A DNA stretch of 64,000 nucleotides from Amia ocellicauda. Taxonomy: Eukaryota; Chordata; Actinopteri; Amiiformes; Amiidae. The notes under the pieces are model-generated. The model was not told where the DNA came from, ran no database searches, and saw only the letters and a program-made list of their open reading frames with translations. The DNA lies in contig NC_089864.1 of assembly GCF_036373705.1 (NCBI RefSeq), forward strand, positions 11,467,501-11,531,500. Direction: 5' to 3'. This document shows positions 24,851 through 45,984 of this stretch, in pieces. The position numbers and the translations under genes are program-made. Numbering within the stretch: the first letter of the stretch is position 1; every line of letters starts with the position of its first letter.

Positions 24851-25889
24851 CACAGCGACACGGTGTGGCCAGATTGCGCATTACACTTGCGATAATGAAC
24901 CAATAATCGTGCCAAAACAACATTGAGATAATACATGTTATAAGAATATGGTCTAAGACTTATTTCTTAATGCAAATTTAGCAGCTGAGGGGTGGGCCAT
25001 CTGCACCTATATATGTTATAGGTTATAGGTCCTCATCACCCCAAGTTTGTATGTTTGATTTATGTTGATAGGGAAATTACAATTACTCTCTAGACATTTT
25101 TCATAGAAATTGAAAGAAAACCCCTAGACAACAGCTGTGTGTCATGTCAAGCAGCCTATGAAAGCAACTAACTACCAAGCTTCTTAACAAATATATTACA
25201 GGCATTTATTTCTGTTAGGAGTATGTTAAATTAGATTTACGGAAATATACTGCAACCTGTTTTCTTCAACTCTGGAAAATTGAGTTTAGGAAGGAAGGAA
25301 GGAATAAATACCTACACAACATGTAATTTTCTGAATTTCGAAAAAGTGTTGCATAACCTAAGGGCAGAACAATGTGATCAGGTAAGGAAACTGCAGGCAC
25401 ACATTTGTACCTGAATAAGTAATGCCGAGCTGAAATATATTACAGGCCCCGTGGATATTAAACAGGATCGTGTCCTTCACAGGCAGGAAAATGTTATAAA
25501 AGCTTTTAGATCTCTTATCATTTCATCAGCTACACATTTTTATTTCAGATATCCTTCCCAAACATACTTCTAATTGACAATCCCTTTCTTTGTCTTTCTT
25601 TTTATTTTTTGTATCTCTGTTTCCAGTTAAAATACTGGAGAAGCGCAATGTTCTTATGTTGTTGTGCTTGCAGAATATGACTGGGTTACATGACCTTAAC
25701 ACTTCCTAATGACACACACCTGTTTAATTATGCAGGCGAAATCCATACAAATCAAGTGGCAATTGTACAGTTTTTTCTAGGTTGAGCCAATATTCAATAC
25801 ACTCTGATAGGAGACTTTGATAAATAAGTGCGGTTTAATTTACAGCATTTACTGTCAACTAAACATTTTTGTGCCTAAATACTTTTAAA

Positions 25890-26775
25890 CTTTAACTTGT
25901 ATGTTAGTGACATTTGTGATTGTATGTTCCCACTTTTTTCAACTCGGGTAAGAATAAATGTCCTCTTGTCAAATATAATTGGACCCACAGTGTTCTTCAT
26001 TTTGTGGTTTCCATTAACGTATGTATTGACAAGATCAAGATTTGTAAAGATGTATGTCAAGGAGACGCAATCTCTTCAAAAGTCTTCATGGCAGAAAAAG
26101 GAATCAGGTGAAACAGAGCTATTTGAACAACTTACGATTTGCACAAACTCCTGAAAACCTGCAGCTACAATTCTCAGTCTCAGATGCAAGCAAGAAAACT
26201 GGACTTAAAATTAACCTGAGTAAAACCAAAGTCACGTTTAACAGCTTTGTTCAATCTAAGAAAATGTATGGAGATTAATGGATACCCGAAGAAGTCAAAG
26301 GTTATGTTTACCTTGGAAAACAAATCAGAGCAGATGTGGAAGAAATCAACAGTAAAAATGGGATGGAGTGCATTAGATCAATGCATACTACCAGTGCTCA
26401 CTTAAGAGTTAGAGATCTGGTCACTTAATGCAGGAAAGATACAGAAACTGGCCGACACAAAGGACAATGGAAAGATGTATGCTTAGAATAACAAGAAAAG
26501 ATGAATCCGAGAACCAACCAAAATACTGAAAGAGTGAAAATGTTAAAGGGGCAAAGGGCCGGACACTCTTCAAGAAGAACAGATCAAGGATGGACAAAGG
26601 AAGCTGTTGAATGGATACTAAGATGAGAAAATAATTAGGATATGAACTCATAAAAAATGGAAAGATGAAATCATGCGCTTTGCAGGCGTAACATGGAAAA
26701 GAGAAGCTGTAGATAGAAGCAAGTGGAAACATCTTGAGGAGGCCTTCATCCAGCAGTGGTTCGATAAGGGCTGAT
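25890..26775 (+). mobile_element. Degenerate non-LTR retrotransposon (RT C-terminal part)
   Basis: The plus strand reads a reverse-transcriptase fragment with frameshifts: a VCQGDAISSK motif, KTGLKINLSKTKVTFN (the thumb-side RT motif), VYLGKQI, then a downstream tail with RRTMERCMLRITRKD, KWKDEIMRFAGVTWKREAVDR and a final LEEAFIQQWFDKG before a stop. The tail is typical of endonuclease-reverse transcriptase LINEs. Clade cannot be set. The 5' part is missing. Confidence 0.7.
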
Positions 26776-29700
26776 GTTGATATTTAAACAAAAAATGGGT
26801 GCATGTGTGTTTACTCATTTTGTTTATTTTCATCCAAATGTGTTTTGTTCTCAAAGTGCTGTTAGGGCCCTCCAATGTTTGTTTGTTTCAACATCCTTAT
26901 TGCCTATTATATATAGAAGTAGAAAACACAATGCAGACTGTATTTAATAAGTTATTGAGCTTCATGCTTATGCCACAAGATGGTGCTATTGCTTTAACTA
27001 AAACAACTTTGGCTACACAAAACGTGACTGAGAGTTTGAGTAATGGATCAAACACATAAAGTTCATGTGAACCAATACAATGTTTATTTCTTAAATAAGT
27101 ACATATTTATAACAATAACATTTGTTAGGACAACGACATGCATTATCAATAGAATATTTATGTTTGCTTCATTCCTCAGGTGCCACATACAATATCTGTT
27201 CCTGTTCACACACAACATGTAGAGTGACTTCCATTTGTGTCATTTTGCACAGATTGTATGAACATATTAACAAACTATATTTTTGCATTACACAAAAAGG
27301 GAACATTTCTTTTGTGCATAAAAGCTTGTTAGGAAAAGGTCAGCATGTACTCATTCCTATCCATTTTAATGTAATCTTTGTGTTTGGATATGTATCACTT
27401 TATGAGAGATTGTATTTGGGCTGAAAGCAAAATATATAAATATACATGGAATTAAATATTTATCATGGTTTTAAGGTTTACTAGCCGTTGCATGCACCAC
27501 ATATTGTAGCATTGAATCCTCCACTGTGCTTCTCAATGGCCTATTATAGCACAGCCCTCTGTACTCCACTCCAGTGTTGCTCTCTTAAAGGGCTTTTATG
27601 CCCTTCACATTACACAGTATTTGCTCTCCTATCGCACAGCTGCTGTGCTCGGTTGACCCCTGTACCGACCCACTGCGCAGAACTGAAGGCTCTTTGACAG
27701 GAGGTTCTGTGAAAAAGACAGCAATACAGCACTGGGATGTGTGATTTCATTGCACACTGTTTCTATTCAAATCAGACCACTGGTAGTACATTGGGTATCT
27801 TTAGTGTCTTATTCTCTCAAATGTGTTCTGAAAATAAATTTGTTTTGTTTCTAGTTTTGGGGATTATTTTCTCCTTAGATTATTCTGTGTTGTTCTTGCT
27901 GTCTGTTCAATAAAACAACAAGTTCACATTTCTCAAAAGTCTGTGCTCACAGTAGAGACAATTCAATTCAGAGTTATTGTACTCTGATAGCAATACTTTT
28001 AACAGTAATGGTGCTGTAATTACAATGGTGGTGTCTCGATATGCTAAATTGTTTAATTGATCTATAAAATATCAAGTAAAGTTAAAATACTGCTTTGGTG
28101 GCTTTGGTGGTCTATTCATGCTATCCAGGTGAGGAAGATGAATGGCTGGGATCATTTGTTAGAGAGTAATGGATCTGAACTTCAGCACATTGTTTCCTGG
28201 CTTTCAAATATCAGGATATAGCTGGGTCAATACAATTCTGTGATGGTTGACATTCAAAACTAAAATTATCTGACCATTTGCATGAAAGTGGTTGTATTAA
28301 TGTTATCTTTTCACTAAATGTAGTGCAAACAGAAGTGAGCTCAATCTTCCTCATGGCTCCACAGTTCTGTGCTCGAAAGCTCTTGCAGTGAAGGGGGTAG
28401 GTGTGAAGTGGGGGATGGTGGGATGAAATTCCTAGTAGACTAATGTTCGGTTTCAAAGCCATTGACTATATGTGCCTCATAATCTTAAACTCTGTGCTCC
28501 AGCAACCTCTATCCCAGTTGGCAAAGAACAAAACCTCAAGCTGCCCTACAAGATCTTTACAATGCAGGTTGAAGTCACTAATCCTTTAACTACATTTTCT
28601 TTTCATTTCTTTTTTTGCTCCAGATTATGAGTCATGCTAAGGAGCTTTTCAGGTCTATGGACAGCAGACACTTCATTGGGAACTAAATATGGCACAGCTG
28701 TTGCAATGTACAGCAGCCTCAGTAAGTCAAATTATTAAACTCAGTTATTTGAGTCAAATTACCAACTTGGTAATGAGTATAGCATAAGGCATTGTGTATT
28801 AATGCACTTTGAGGGAAATAAACAAAAGCCTGTGATTGCAAATGGCATTTTGAGAGAAAGAAAGAAGTACTGAAGTGCTTAAACTGCAAAAATATTGCAA
28901 AGATCGTGAAAACCTGTTACTAACATTTAGTTAACCATTTGAGAATGTTCTGTGCTTCACAGCTCCTAGCTCACCTGCAAAAAACCTGTTTTGCTGGTAC
29001 ATCTTTATGTCTGGGGTTGGGTGAATGATAAGTACAAGAACCACTTACTTTAGACTCATTACGCTGTTTATTCTCCAAATCAGTTCCACCTGTCTGTTGT
29101 CAGCTGTCATTTCCACCTGCCCTCAGTGTAGTTCACTTTCAGTCTAGCCATGAAATTGGCAATGTGGTGAAATAAGGTACGATGTACTGGACAAGTGTGT
29201 AACTCCCAATAACTGCATTGTGAAATCTCAGCTTTCTGATTTATTTATTATTTTGAGTGTGTGAAGGGCTTTAAAGGGCAAATTTACAATCAAGATGTTA
29301 CAATGGTAAACAATAAACATCATGTGCCACGGTTTAATGAGGATCTAAGATCTCAAACTTGATGGTCATAGAGTAGAACAGCGATGGAACAACACTGATC
29401 CTCCTGTTGACAACGAAATGTGGAATCTCCGTCTTAAACACTATAAATAGAGTTTGAAAGCAGCAAAAGACCAATTTTTTCCAACACTGATCACCAAAAG
29501 GAAAAACAAAGTCCACTGTATTCATCACAAGGCCTTAGTCAACCCTTCATGCCAGTCTCCTGGTTTTCTGCTTTTCTTTTCAGATATATAATACATGCAC
29601 AACTTAAACTGAACACTCCCTTGAAACTATTAAAGAGAGATCACGACAGAGGAGCTACAGACAATAGTGTCTAAACTTCACTCCACTATATTTAATATGG

Positions 29701-30019
29701 CACCCTGGATTATGTTGCTCCTGAAAGAATGTATGCCCGTTATCTGACCCATTTTAGCTGATAGTGCGAAGGCCTCTTTAACAAGAAACAATGCATCTTT
29801 GAATCTAACAATGTCAAATGTAAAACCCCCGTCAACAAACACATTCCGTCTCCCGAGGTTTTAGAAAATTATTGACTTATTTATCATCTTCCTTTTATTG
29901 GCAAAGTAAAATGAAAAAATGAGTTACTTGCCAGAAATGTTCTGTTCGAGAACATTCAGTCCATGGTGTGTCTGTAATAACCTTCACTTAGCAAGCGACT
30001 GGCTTGCTTTCAGTTCTTG

Positions 30020-30610
30020 TTAAGTTGCATCTATTGGCCACATTTGACACCACTGAACATGAAATATTGTTGCAATGCTTGTCATATGTTGGCCTGTCAG
30101 GATACATTTAATTTCATAAAGCGAATTCACGATCTAGTGATGTCCAGTTTGGGGTTCCCCAGGGTTATATCCTAGGCCCAGCATGTATGCACTGCTGCTG
30201 GGTGACATTTTGAGGAGTCACTTTTACACAGATGACACACAGATGCATAAAAAAAACTGGAAGACTTTGAATGGGAAGCCATTTATGCTTGCTGTTAAAA
30301 TACATTTGCTGTGGCGTTGCAGACCTCCCTGATGAGAAACAATAGGCTAAAGCATGACTTGTGACACCATAAATATTTGACGAGTGAAAACTACAGAATA
30401 AGTGAAAGTCAGACATCAGAAGTTCCTTTTCCTGTCACATGGTGCTCTGAGCACTCTGCCTGTGCACCTCCATGACTCACAATCACTTCACTGCACCAGG
30501 GGACATTATAAACTGTCAAGAAACCCCCCCATAACAGCTGCCTACCAGCTGAGTCTGTGTGCGTCAGCTGTCAGCGGGTTCGCTCTGCCTTGGGGTGGGG
30601 CTGGAAAATA
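30020..30610 (+). mobile_element. Degenerate L2/Rex-like LINE fragment
   Basis: Around 30120-30260 the plus strand reads VQFGVPQG-ILGP and, after breaks, a YADDTQ-like catalytic motif (FTQMTHRC in a shifted frame). Stops and shifts are frequent. The downstream part to 30610 resembles the end of such a protein only weakly. Confidence 0.55.
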
Positions 30611-30839
30611 GTTTTCCAGTCTTTGTTGAAGGTAGCGCATGCTGAGTGAAACAGGCTTCATATTGCTTGTGACTGGTGTGTACATGTATAGACAAGTCTG
30701 TAAGCCATGTATATGTATTTATCTTTATCAGGGGCACAAACATTAAATCCTAAAGATTTCCTGCCTTGTGCTTTTAATAACGAATTACTGTAATTTTAAT
30801 GACACATGGTTTACAGAAGGAATTCAGTCAGATCCACAG

Positions 30840-30840
<1 letters not shown>

Positions 30841-30889
<49 letters not shown>

Positions 30890-30896
30890 TAATAGC
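30841..30896. repeat. (AAT)n microsatellite
   Basis: About 15 uninterrupted ATA/AAT units then a short imperfect tail. Confidence 0.95.
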
Positions 30897-31739
30897 ACTT
30901 TCCTTTAAGAAATTGGAAGCGTTGTATCATTTTGTCTGGTATGCTTTTATAAACGTGCCTATGCAGATGAGTTTCTGAGTCCATTCAGTCATGTAACATA
31001 ATAGCAGTGTATGTACTTACTAGGCAAAGATCAAAGTGCTGAATCTGAAAGAGCTTTTTTTATGGCAGGGCACATTGTTAGTCTCATCTTTCATCCGAAA
31101 AAAGGTTTAGCCATTTGATTGTGCTTTAGGATTGTGCACTGTTTTTTTAACAACACCACCATGAGAGATGAGCTAGTTAAGCCTTTAAATGAAGGTATAA
31201 CTATTTAATGCAAGATGAAATATTGTTCAGTATTGTATTTTACATTTCAAAAAAAGCTATACTCTGTAGCCTACTTGCATTCAGCTTCTGGCTCAGTGAC
31301 TGGTTGGTACTAACGCGGCCTGGATTAGGGAGATCCTTTTTATTACCTCATTCTTGCCAGACGCCCTTACTCTTGTCTGCCACACAACACTGACTTCTGT
31401 GGCTGACTAGTTGCCAGCAGGGCGTGATGAGATCATCAATTGTAGTTTATATTTTGACCGTATTGTTGCCCTTTTTCTTTCTGGCATTTTGACAACAACA
31501 GACCTGTGACTGCCAGGACGCGTCAGGACACCGTGTACCCATGTTGAGTCACCACATCGTTTGTGTCCCGCACCAAAAAGGAAAGGGATATAGTGCAAAA
31601 GGCAAAACAAGGAATTACCAGATTAAGACTATTAGGATCATCCCATTTGAGAATATATTGGTGCTTTTGGAAGTTAAATAAATATTAAGTGCTCCCACCA
31701 GAGGGAAAATCACAGACAGCAGCATCATGTCAGATGTTT

Positions 31740-31960
31740 GCCAAGTTACACTGCCTGGAGTGGTGGCAACCATTAGGCCTAGCTGTGGGCCCCTAGGGAT
31801 TTAATTTCTCCTATAACAGTCTTATAGGAGTTTTTGTTTTTCTCTCTTCCATGCCTTTCTACACCTTATATTGTTTGAATCTGTGAAGTGCTCTGTGGCT
31901 ACCTTGTGAAGGGCACTATACCAAATTCCACAGTGATTGATTGATTGATCTCAGACATGG
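31740..31960 (+). mobile_element. LINE-type 3' tail
   Basis: The phrase GTGAAGTGCTCTGTGGCTAC then GGGCACTATACCAAATTCCA followed by (TGAT)n is the kind of 3' end seen on L2/Rex-related fish LINEs. A short related phrase also occurs near 63725. Boundaries are approximate. Confidence 0.45.
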
Positions 31961-32504
31961 GTACAGCTCATCCACTTTGATCACATATTTAAGACCAGCA
32001 ATGATGTTTTACATTTCATTCTGGGTTACCAAGGTTGTTTTATTTTGCCCAGTCTTTACTTGTTGTCCTGACCAGACTCATGGTAACTTGTAAATTCCTC
32101 ACTCAAGGGTTAGTTTCTGAAGGATGTTTGGGGTTTTCATCAGTGGTCACAGTATTCCTCACTTTTCGTACAGTCTAATGTATCATAACTGTGAGGGTAT
32201 CTATTTAGAATGTTTGGAATAATAAAGACCCTATATCACATGTATTGCTGAACACATTATTTTAATTCCACGTTTTCAGCTCCAGACCTCTTCAGATTAT
32301 TTACTTTGCTTTTACCTACTTCATCAATAGCGATATTAATAGATGTGAAAAGCTACTATGATATATACGGTACCCTTTAAAATGTCTATGACCAGGCTGT
32401 GTCAATGAAATACTAACTGAACAGATTTGTATTTCAATAATCTTTGTTAAGCCAGTGCTGGGTAATGTGATTCTTCATTTACTCAATATTTAACAAAATA
32501 TTAG

Positions 32505-33768
32505 TTCAGTCATAGGCAATTTTTTATTTATTAAAAATATATACATACTGAATGACCATACAGGTAAAACGGTGTACTTTACCCACTTGTTTAAGAAGAT
32601 CTCCTCAAATACACTACAAATATTACATCATAAAACATATTACTTTAAAAAATACATTCATGACTTTCTGATAAATACACAAACACCCACCTATATAGAA
32701 TACAATTAGTACACTATTTTTAAAACAGCAACAATAAAGAAAATGTGGAAAATACAAACCAATAAATAACCCCAATACCAAAAACAATATTTCTTAATAA
32801 ATTGGCAGATGCATGAAGTAATGGCACATAATGCGGAAGCTGTAAAACAAAGTAATGATATGATTGGGTACATTTCTGAGTGTAAGGAGATATTTTGGAA
32901 TTGCAGCTCAGAAACCAGCAGTCTGTGTCTTTGCAGGGCGGCAGTGATAAATTCCTGAGTTTCTATAGCTACCACAACTAAAAATTATCTGTAATCCTAA
33001 AAGTTTCAATGGATTACTAGAACTGAATTTTAAAAAAGGCTACAGGTGAAAACCATTTGGCATTGGAAAGACATGGATTTGCCTGCACCTTAAGAACTTA
33101 AAATGTATCACGTGATATCATACTGTACATATATACATTTCTGCATGTATTGTTTTGCTAAAACCATTCACTGAGATTGTGCACGTTTAATTACATGGAC
33201 AGAATAAAATCGCATACAACAAATCAAAACACAGGAATTATGCGATTTCTAGAAAGTTCAAGCAATTGGGAAGGTTTGCCTTCTCATTAAAATAATTCTA
33301 GTAAAGAACTTATAACGAGGAACATACATACGTTCAAGATGTCAAGGCATCTAAATTGGTCAAAGCTGACCATAGCAACTGTAGATTCTACTATGCCGTA
33401 GCCTTGTCTGACCTCAGATCTGTGGTAACTGGCTATTGAGGGAAAGCATGAAACCCATCAAAAGCACTATTCTTCATTCCATTAGGAAGTTAACATATTT
33501 TACAAGACATGCCTACAACAGCAGGAAAACTAAGGTTGTATCTCGATCGTATGTATGTTCGTCCTCCTGTGTTTTCAAACTACCATACTCACCGATCAGT
33601 TAAATAAAATTATTATATTATTCATTTAATTTTAGTTCAGTGTACTTTAGAACCGTATTTGAGAAATGGTGAGTTAAGTTGAGGTTGTTGATGTATAGCC
33701 TGCATTACAATATATATTTGTCAAGTCTTTAGGAATGTTTTCTTGTCATCTGGCCGTGCGGATCAGTT
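32505..33768 (-). other. SLC38A1-type 3'UTR
   Basis: AT-rich sequence beyond the stop codon at 33769. An AATAAA on the minus strand at about 32523-32528 is a good end signal, giving about 1.25 kb of UTR. Confidence 0.5.
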
Positions 33769-42332
<8,564 letters not shown>

Positions 42333-42891
42333 TTTATATGAATTTATTTGTACTGGAAAAAGTAACAGTTGATACTTCAACTTGGAAATCGTGCACTTGC
42401 TCTGCATGAAAAGAGAGAGAAAGAGAAGTAAGCAAACGTACAAAAACACAAACTACTACATCATTGCACACAAAAAATAGGGAGTGTCGGATGGGGGGAA
42501 ACAAAGCGCGTACAATACAGTCTAATATTAGTACTAATATCAAAATATAAAGAAGTCCACTAAGTCTATTGATTCTACGCGCCAATTTGGGGTGTGTGTA
42601 TAATACTGATTTAAAAATGAAATTAATGTACAAAGCACATGGCGCGTTCATACAGGAAATCCCCCACCCCCCACCATACCTTACAACATTTACAAATATC
42701 TAAACACTTGTACAAATACAACTTAGTTAAGCACAAACACATGATATTGATAATATAGTACAAGTTGACATGTTTTCATTCGAAACAATGTAGCTAGTAT
42801 CTCTCAGAGTGAACACGATGTAGCTATTTGTAACCAGTGTATAAATAAAGCGATTGTGCAATTCTTCATATTTAAAATTGGCAGAACTTAC
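42333..42891 (-). other. SLC38A1 first intron and 5'UTR acceptor
   Basis: An acceptor (TTTCCAG) gives a 5'UTR segment 42333-42352 before the start codon. The rest to 42891 is intron. The start ATG at 42330-42332 is the first in frame in its exon. Confidence 0.55.
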
Positions 42892-43100
42892 CTACTCGGC
42901 CAAAATGAACCAGACCTGCTCTAAAATGTGGTGGCTGGCTGATCTTCTTGTGTAAAAAACTGTTTGTCTTGTTGAAGATCTGAAGAGCCTGAAAGAAATG
43001 TGTGTGTTTGTGGGAGATGGTTTTAAATCTAAACAAATCCAAATCCAAATTGACGCAATATCACATGAAAAAAATAAATACATAAATAACAATAATATAT
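42892..43100 (-). other. SLC38A1: SLC38A1 non-coding exon 1
   Basis: Minus-strand GAGTAG followed by a GTAAGT donor at 42886-42891 fits a non-coding first exon that would splice to 42352. The upper boundary is not visible; no CpG island or TATA box is obvious. Confidence 0.4.
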
Positions 43101-43404
43101 ATATATATATATCTATATCTATTAACGAATGGTTCCCTTCCAGAGCAGAAGCGTTTTGCTGTGTGTACACGAGTGCTCAAATTGCATCAGAAACTGGGAG
43201 GAGAAACCCTACTGTATTAATAATGAGTTACTAATAAGGAAGTGTCACCATAGTAGATATAAACCTTAATATGAGTGTAGTCTAGATTCATTATACTAGA
43301 GGTTTGTCAGATGCTATTTCTTAGTTGTTTTAATTATGTGTTGTTTTACTTCAGTAGCAGACTGACCTTTCTCAAAATGTATGTATGTATTTCAGTATCT
43401 CAAA

Positions 43405-43432
43405 ATGTGTGTGTGTGTGTGTGTGTGTGTGT
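43405..43432. repeat. (TG)n microsatellite
   Basis: About 14 TG units followed by a looser ACATGTGTGTG tail. Confidence 0.95.
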
Positions 43433-43439
43433 ACATGTG

Positions 43440-45100
43440 TGTGTTTATATAATAATAACTGTATTTCCTCATATCCATATGCATACACATACTGTAACAG
43501 TGTCGGGAGAGGACAGATCAACCAGGATATGGTGGTGAAAAGGCACATTTTTTGTATTATATGCAGTGCTGGCCGGCTGTCCCTCTCTCAGCAGTTTCCC
43601 CTCAAATCCACTTCCTGGATGATGTGAATACATCACTGACACTGGCCTCCAATTTTGTGATTGCTGTAGGTCACTGGATCCTCATTTTGCAATAAAGTAC
43701 CACTACGCCTATCATGCAAAACTGAGCCTTCAAATATGACGACGTCAAACTAGAACAGAGAATCTTAAAACGTCTAAATGGATTTGTAGATAAGGGATCA
43801 ATTGTATTTAATGTTTCTTGGAAAAGTGCACATAAGCCATATGATATATAAGCCAGTCACATTTGTGAAAAGAGGGCTGAAGCTGATTAAAACAATCATG
43901 TTCCCGTAGTGACCTGGACTTAATATTAGTATCTTCTTAAAAAGCCCAACATGAGATCTGCATACTTCTTGCCTAACATTAGATTGGAGGGGAAGGAATT
44001 AGACAGAATTAATTTGTATAAAAGGCTGGGAGCTGAGTCATGCTGTCAAAGCATATACATATATTCTTGTTTGATGAGGGATATATTGTGCACTATTCAC
44101 AGGTTGCAGGTTTGAGTCTGGACTATGTCATAGCTAACATGGGAACATTTTGGCTGAGTAAAATTGACAATTAGAATAAGCTGGAATTGTAAGCTAATTG
44201 AATGATTTCAAAAATGCTTTAAACATATAATGCATTCTTCAGTTTATAATTGCAGTGATAAAAGTGATATTGCATTTACAGACACAGTTCTGTTGTTCCT
44301 GTATACAAAGTATTTTATCATCACCATCACTGCAGCAAAGATATTGTCACCCTGCAGTTATGTTATAGCTGAGATGGTGATAAGGTTCATATGAAAGCCC
44401 TGGAGTCTCTGTCCGCAGTCTGGTTCTCTTTTCTCTAAATTCCAGTCATATGCCTTCTGTGATGTTAATATTTGCAGTTCATGTCTCAGTTTGGCTGTTT
44501 ACACTGGATTGCACTTGTGTCTACCCTGATAGCATTTCCCCCCTTTATCATATAATTGTAAGTGGACAACCTGCTTCATTTCCCCAGTAAATTGAGTGTG
44601 CATAATAGGACAAGTGAAGCCATCTGTCTACAGTGGGTAACTGGCACTTCATCAAATTAAATGCCAGAATATATTTCAGTTGATTGAATGAAAAATGTAT
44701 ATTCAGTGCAACTATAAGCAGGGAAGCACTGATAAATCCCCTCCCCCATATCGTCATAGTGCCTGCTTTGTTATTTATAATAGCAATACACTTTTGGTTA
44801 AAAAAAAACCCATCCTATTTTATACAAAATTGAAACAAACCAAGACTGGGGGATGGAAGGTGAGTCAGAAGGGTGAGATTACAGATATAATCACAGAACT
44901 GCCTTTTGTCTTCATAGATGATCGCTGGATAGCAGCACAGTCAAATTGAATTACCTAGATATCAAAATCCTAGTCAACATGACTGGTAAAATACATGTGA
45001 ACACAGTCTGTGATTTAATATGACTGTGACAATGTGGATCCCCCCTCTGAAGCCTCACGAATAGCCTCAATTACTGATCTGTTCAAAGCTAGAAGAAGAG
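43440..45100. other. Intergenic region between SLC38A1 and MROH-like gene
   Basis: AT-rich, no gene recognised. Around 44095-44125 the words GGTTGCAGGTTTGAGTCTGG faintly resemble a tRNA-type B box, so a decayed SINE is possible but not supported further. Confidence 0.45.
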
Positions 45101-45129
45101 CCTCGCAATACAGTGAGCAAGTGTCGGCA

Positions 45130-45141
45130 TGCGCATGCGCA
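45130..45141. promoter_or_regulatory. NRF-1-type site, probable MROH-like promoter
   Basis: A perfect 12-base palindrome TGCGCATGCGCA, the consensus for NRF-1, in a locally GC-richer segment about 600 bases upstream of the inferred start codon. NRF-1 sites commonly mark promoters. Possible non-coding exon donors (GACCCAG/GTGATG or GTGATGTAG/GTATGT) follow at about 45180-45195. Confidence 0.5.
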
Positions 45142-45754
45142 TTACTGAACACCTTCGCTAGCTGCGAGGAGCGGGACCCAGGTGATGTAGGTATGTGTAT
45201 ATGTCAATTAGTGTTGACGTGGGATGATTTATGGTTGGTATTTGTTGTGGAAAAAACTCGAAAGACAATAAATAAAATCCATATTTACATTTAAGACACT
45301 TCTAGAAAAACGTCCCCGTGACAATGCCAACGTTATTTATGCACAGTAACCGTCGAAAACAGCCGGGAGTATCATTTCCCGGCCTGAAAATGTACAGTCC
45401 CCTTTCTTTGAGGATGAAATGTTAATATAAAACCAAATCTAATTATATATAATGTAAGCATTTGGTTCTGAGGCTTTCCTTTCAGTTTTGCATATTAGGG
45501 ACAAACCTGACTTTGGCCAGTCGTCCCCTGGCTGTTGGTTTGAAACTATTGTTGTATGGATAATGCTTATTCGTATTCATAATCATAGTGATACTGCTAT
45601 TACTTATACAGTAATAATCATATGTATTTTAGATAAACAATTGTACAGTAGGACTACATAACAAATCACGTCAACAGAAAACGTGTGCTATATTGTAGTA
45701 GCTACCTATTGTGATTGCGCTTGCGTGATTGATGCCTTCATATCGTCCCTTGCA

Positions 45755-45984
45755 ATGGAAAATGTCTTTGAAGATGGGGATTCGTATTTGAATAAAGTAA
45801 ATCACTTTGAATTACGGTATTGTTTTTTTTTAATTGCTGTATTTTTTGCTTTTAAATTAAACTTTATAATTTATATACACACAACATAATACAATCAATC
45901 AAATCAAATCAAATGAAACCCAGAATTCCTCTGTTCTATTTTAGTTTGAATACTTATGCAAGATGGATATGTTTGAGTCCACAG
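45755..45984 (+). CDS. MROH-like start-codon exons
   Basis: The ATG at 45755 opens MENVFEDGDSYLNK, then a GTAAAT donor. An acceptor TATTTTAG gives exon 45945-45984, which continues FEYLCKMDMFEST. The phase fits exon 46455. If the first exon is wrong, the ATG at 45963 or 45969 could serve. Confidence 0.5.

Larger units (their letters stand above)
24851..32500. other. Intergenic region between SCAF11 promoter and SLC38A1 3' end
   Basis: AT-rich, 7.6 kb, with no host gene recognised. It holds degenerate LINE sequence at 25890-26775 and 30020-30610, an L2/Rex-like 3' tail near 31740-31960 and an (AAT)n microsatellite at 30841. The parts 26776-30019 and 31961-32500 show nothing I recognise. Confidence 0.5.

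Noticed and set aside
45034..45294. 86-codon plus-strand frame near the NRF-1 site
   Set aside because: No family match, and it lies across the promoter and likely 5'UTR of the MROH-like gene.
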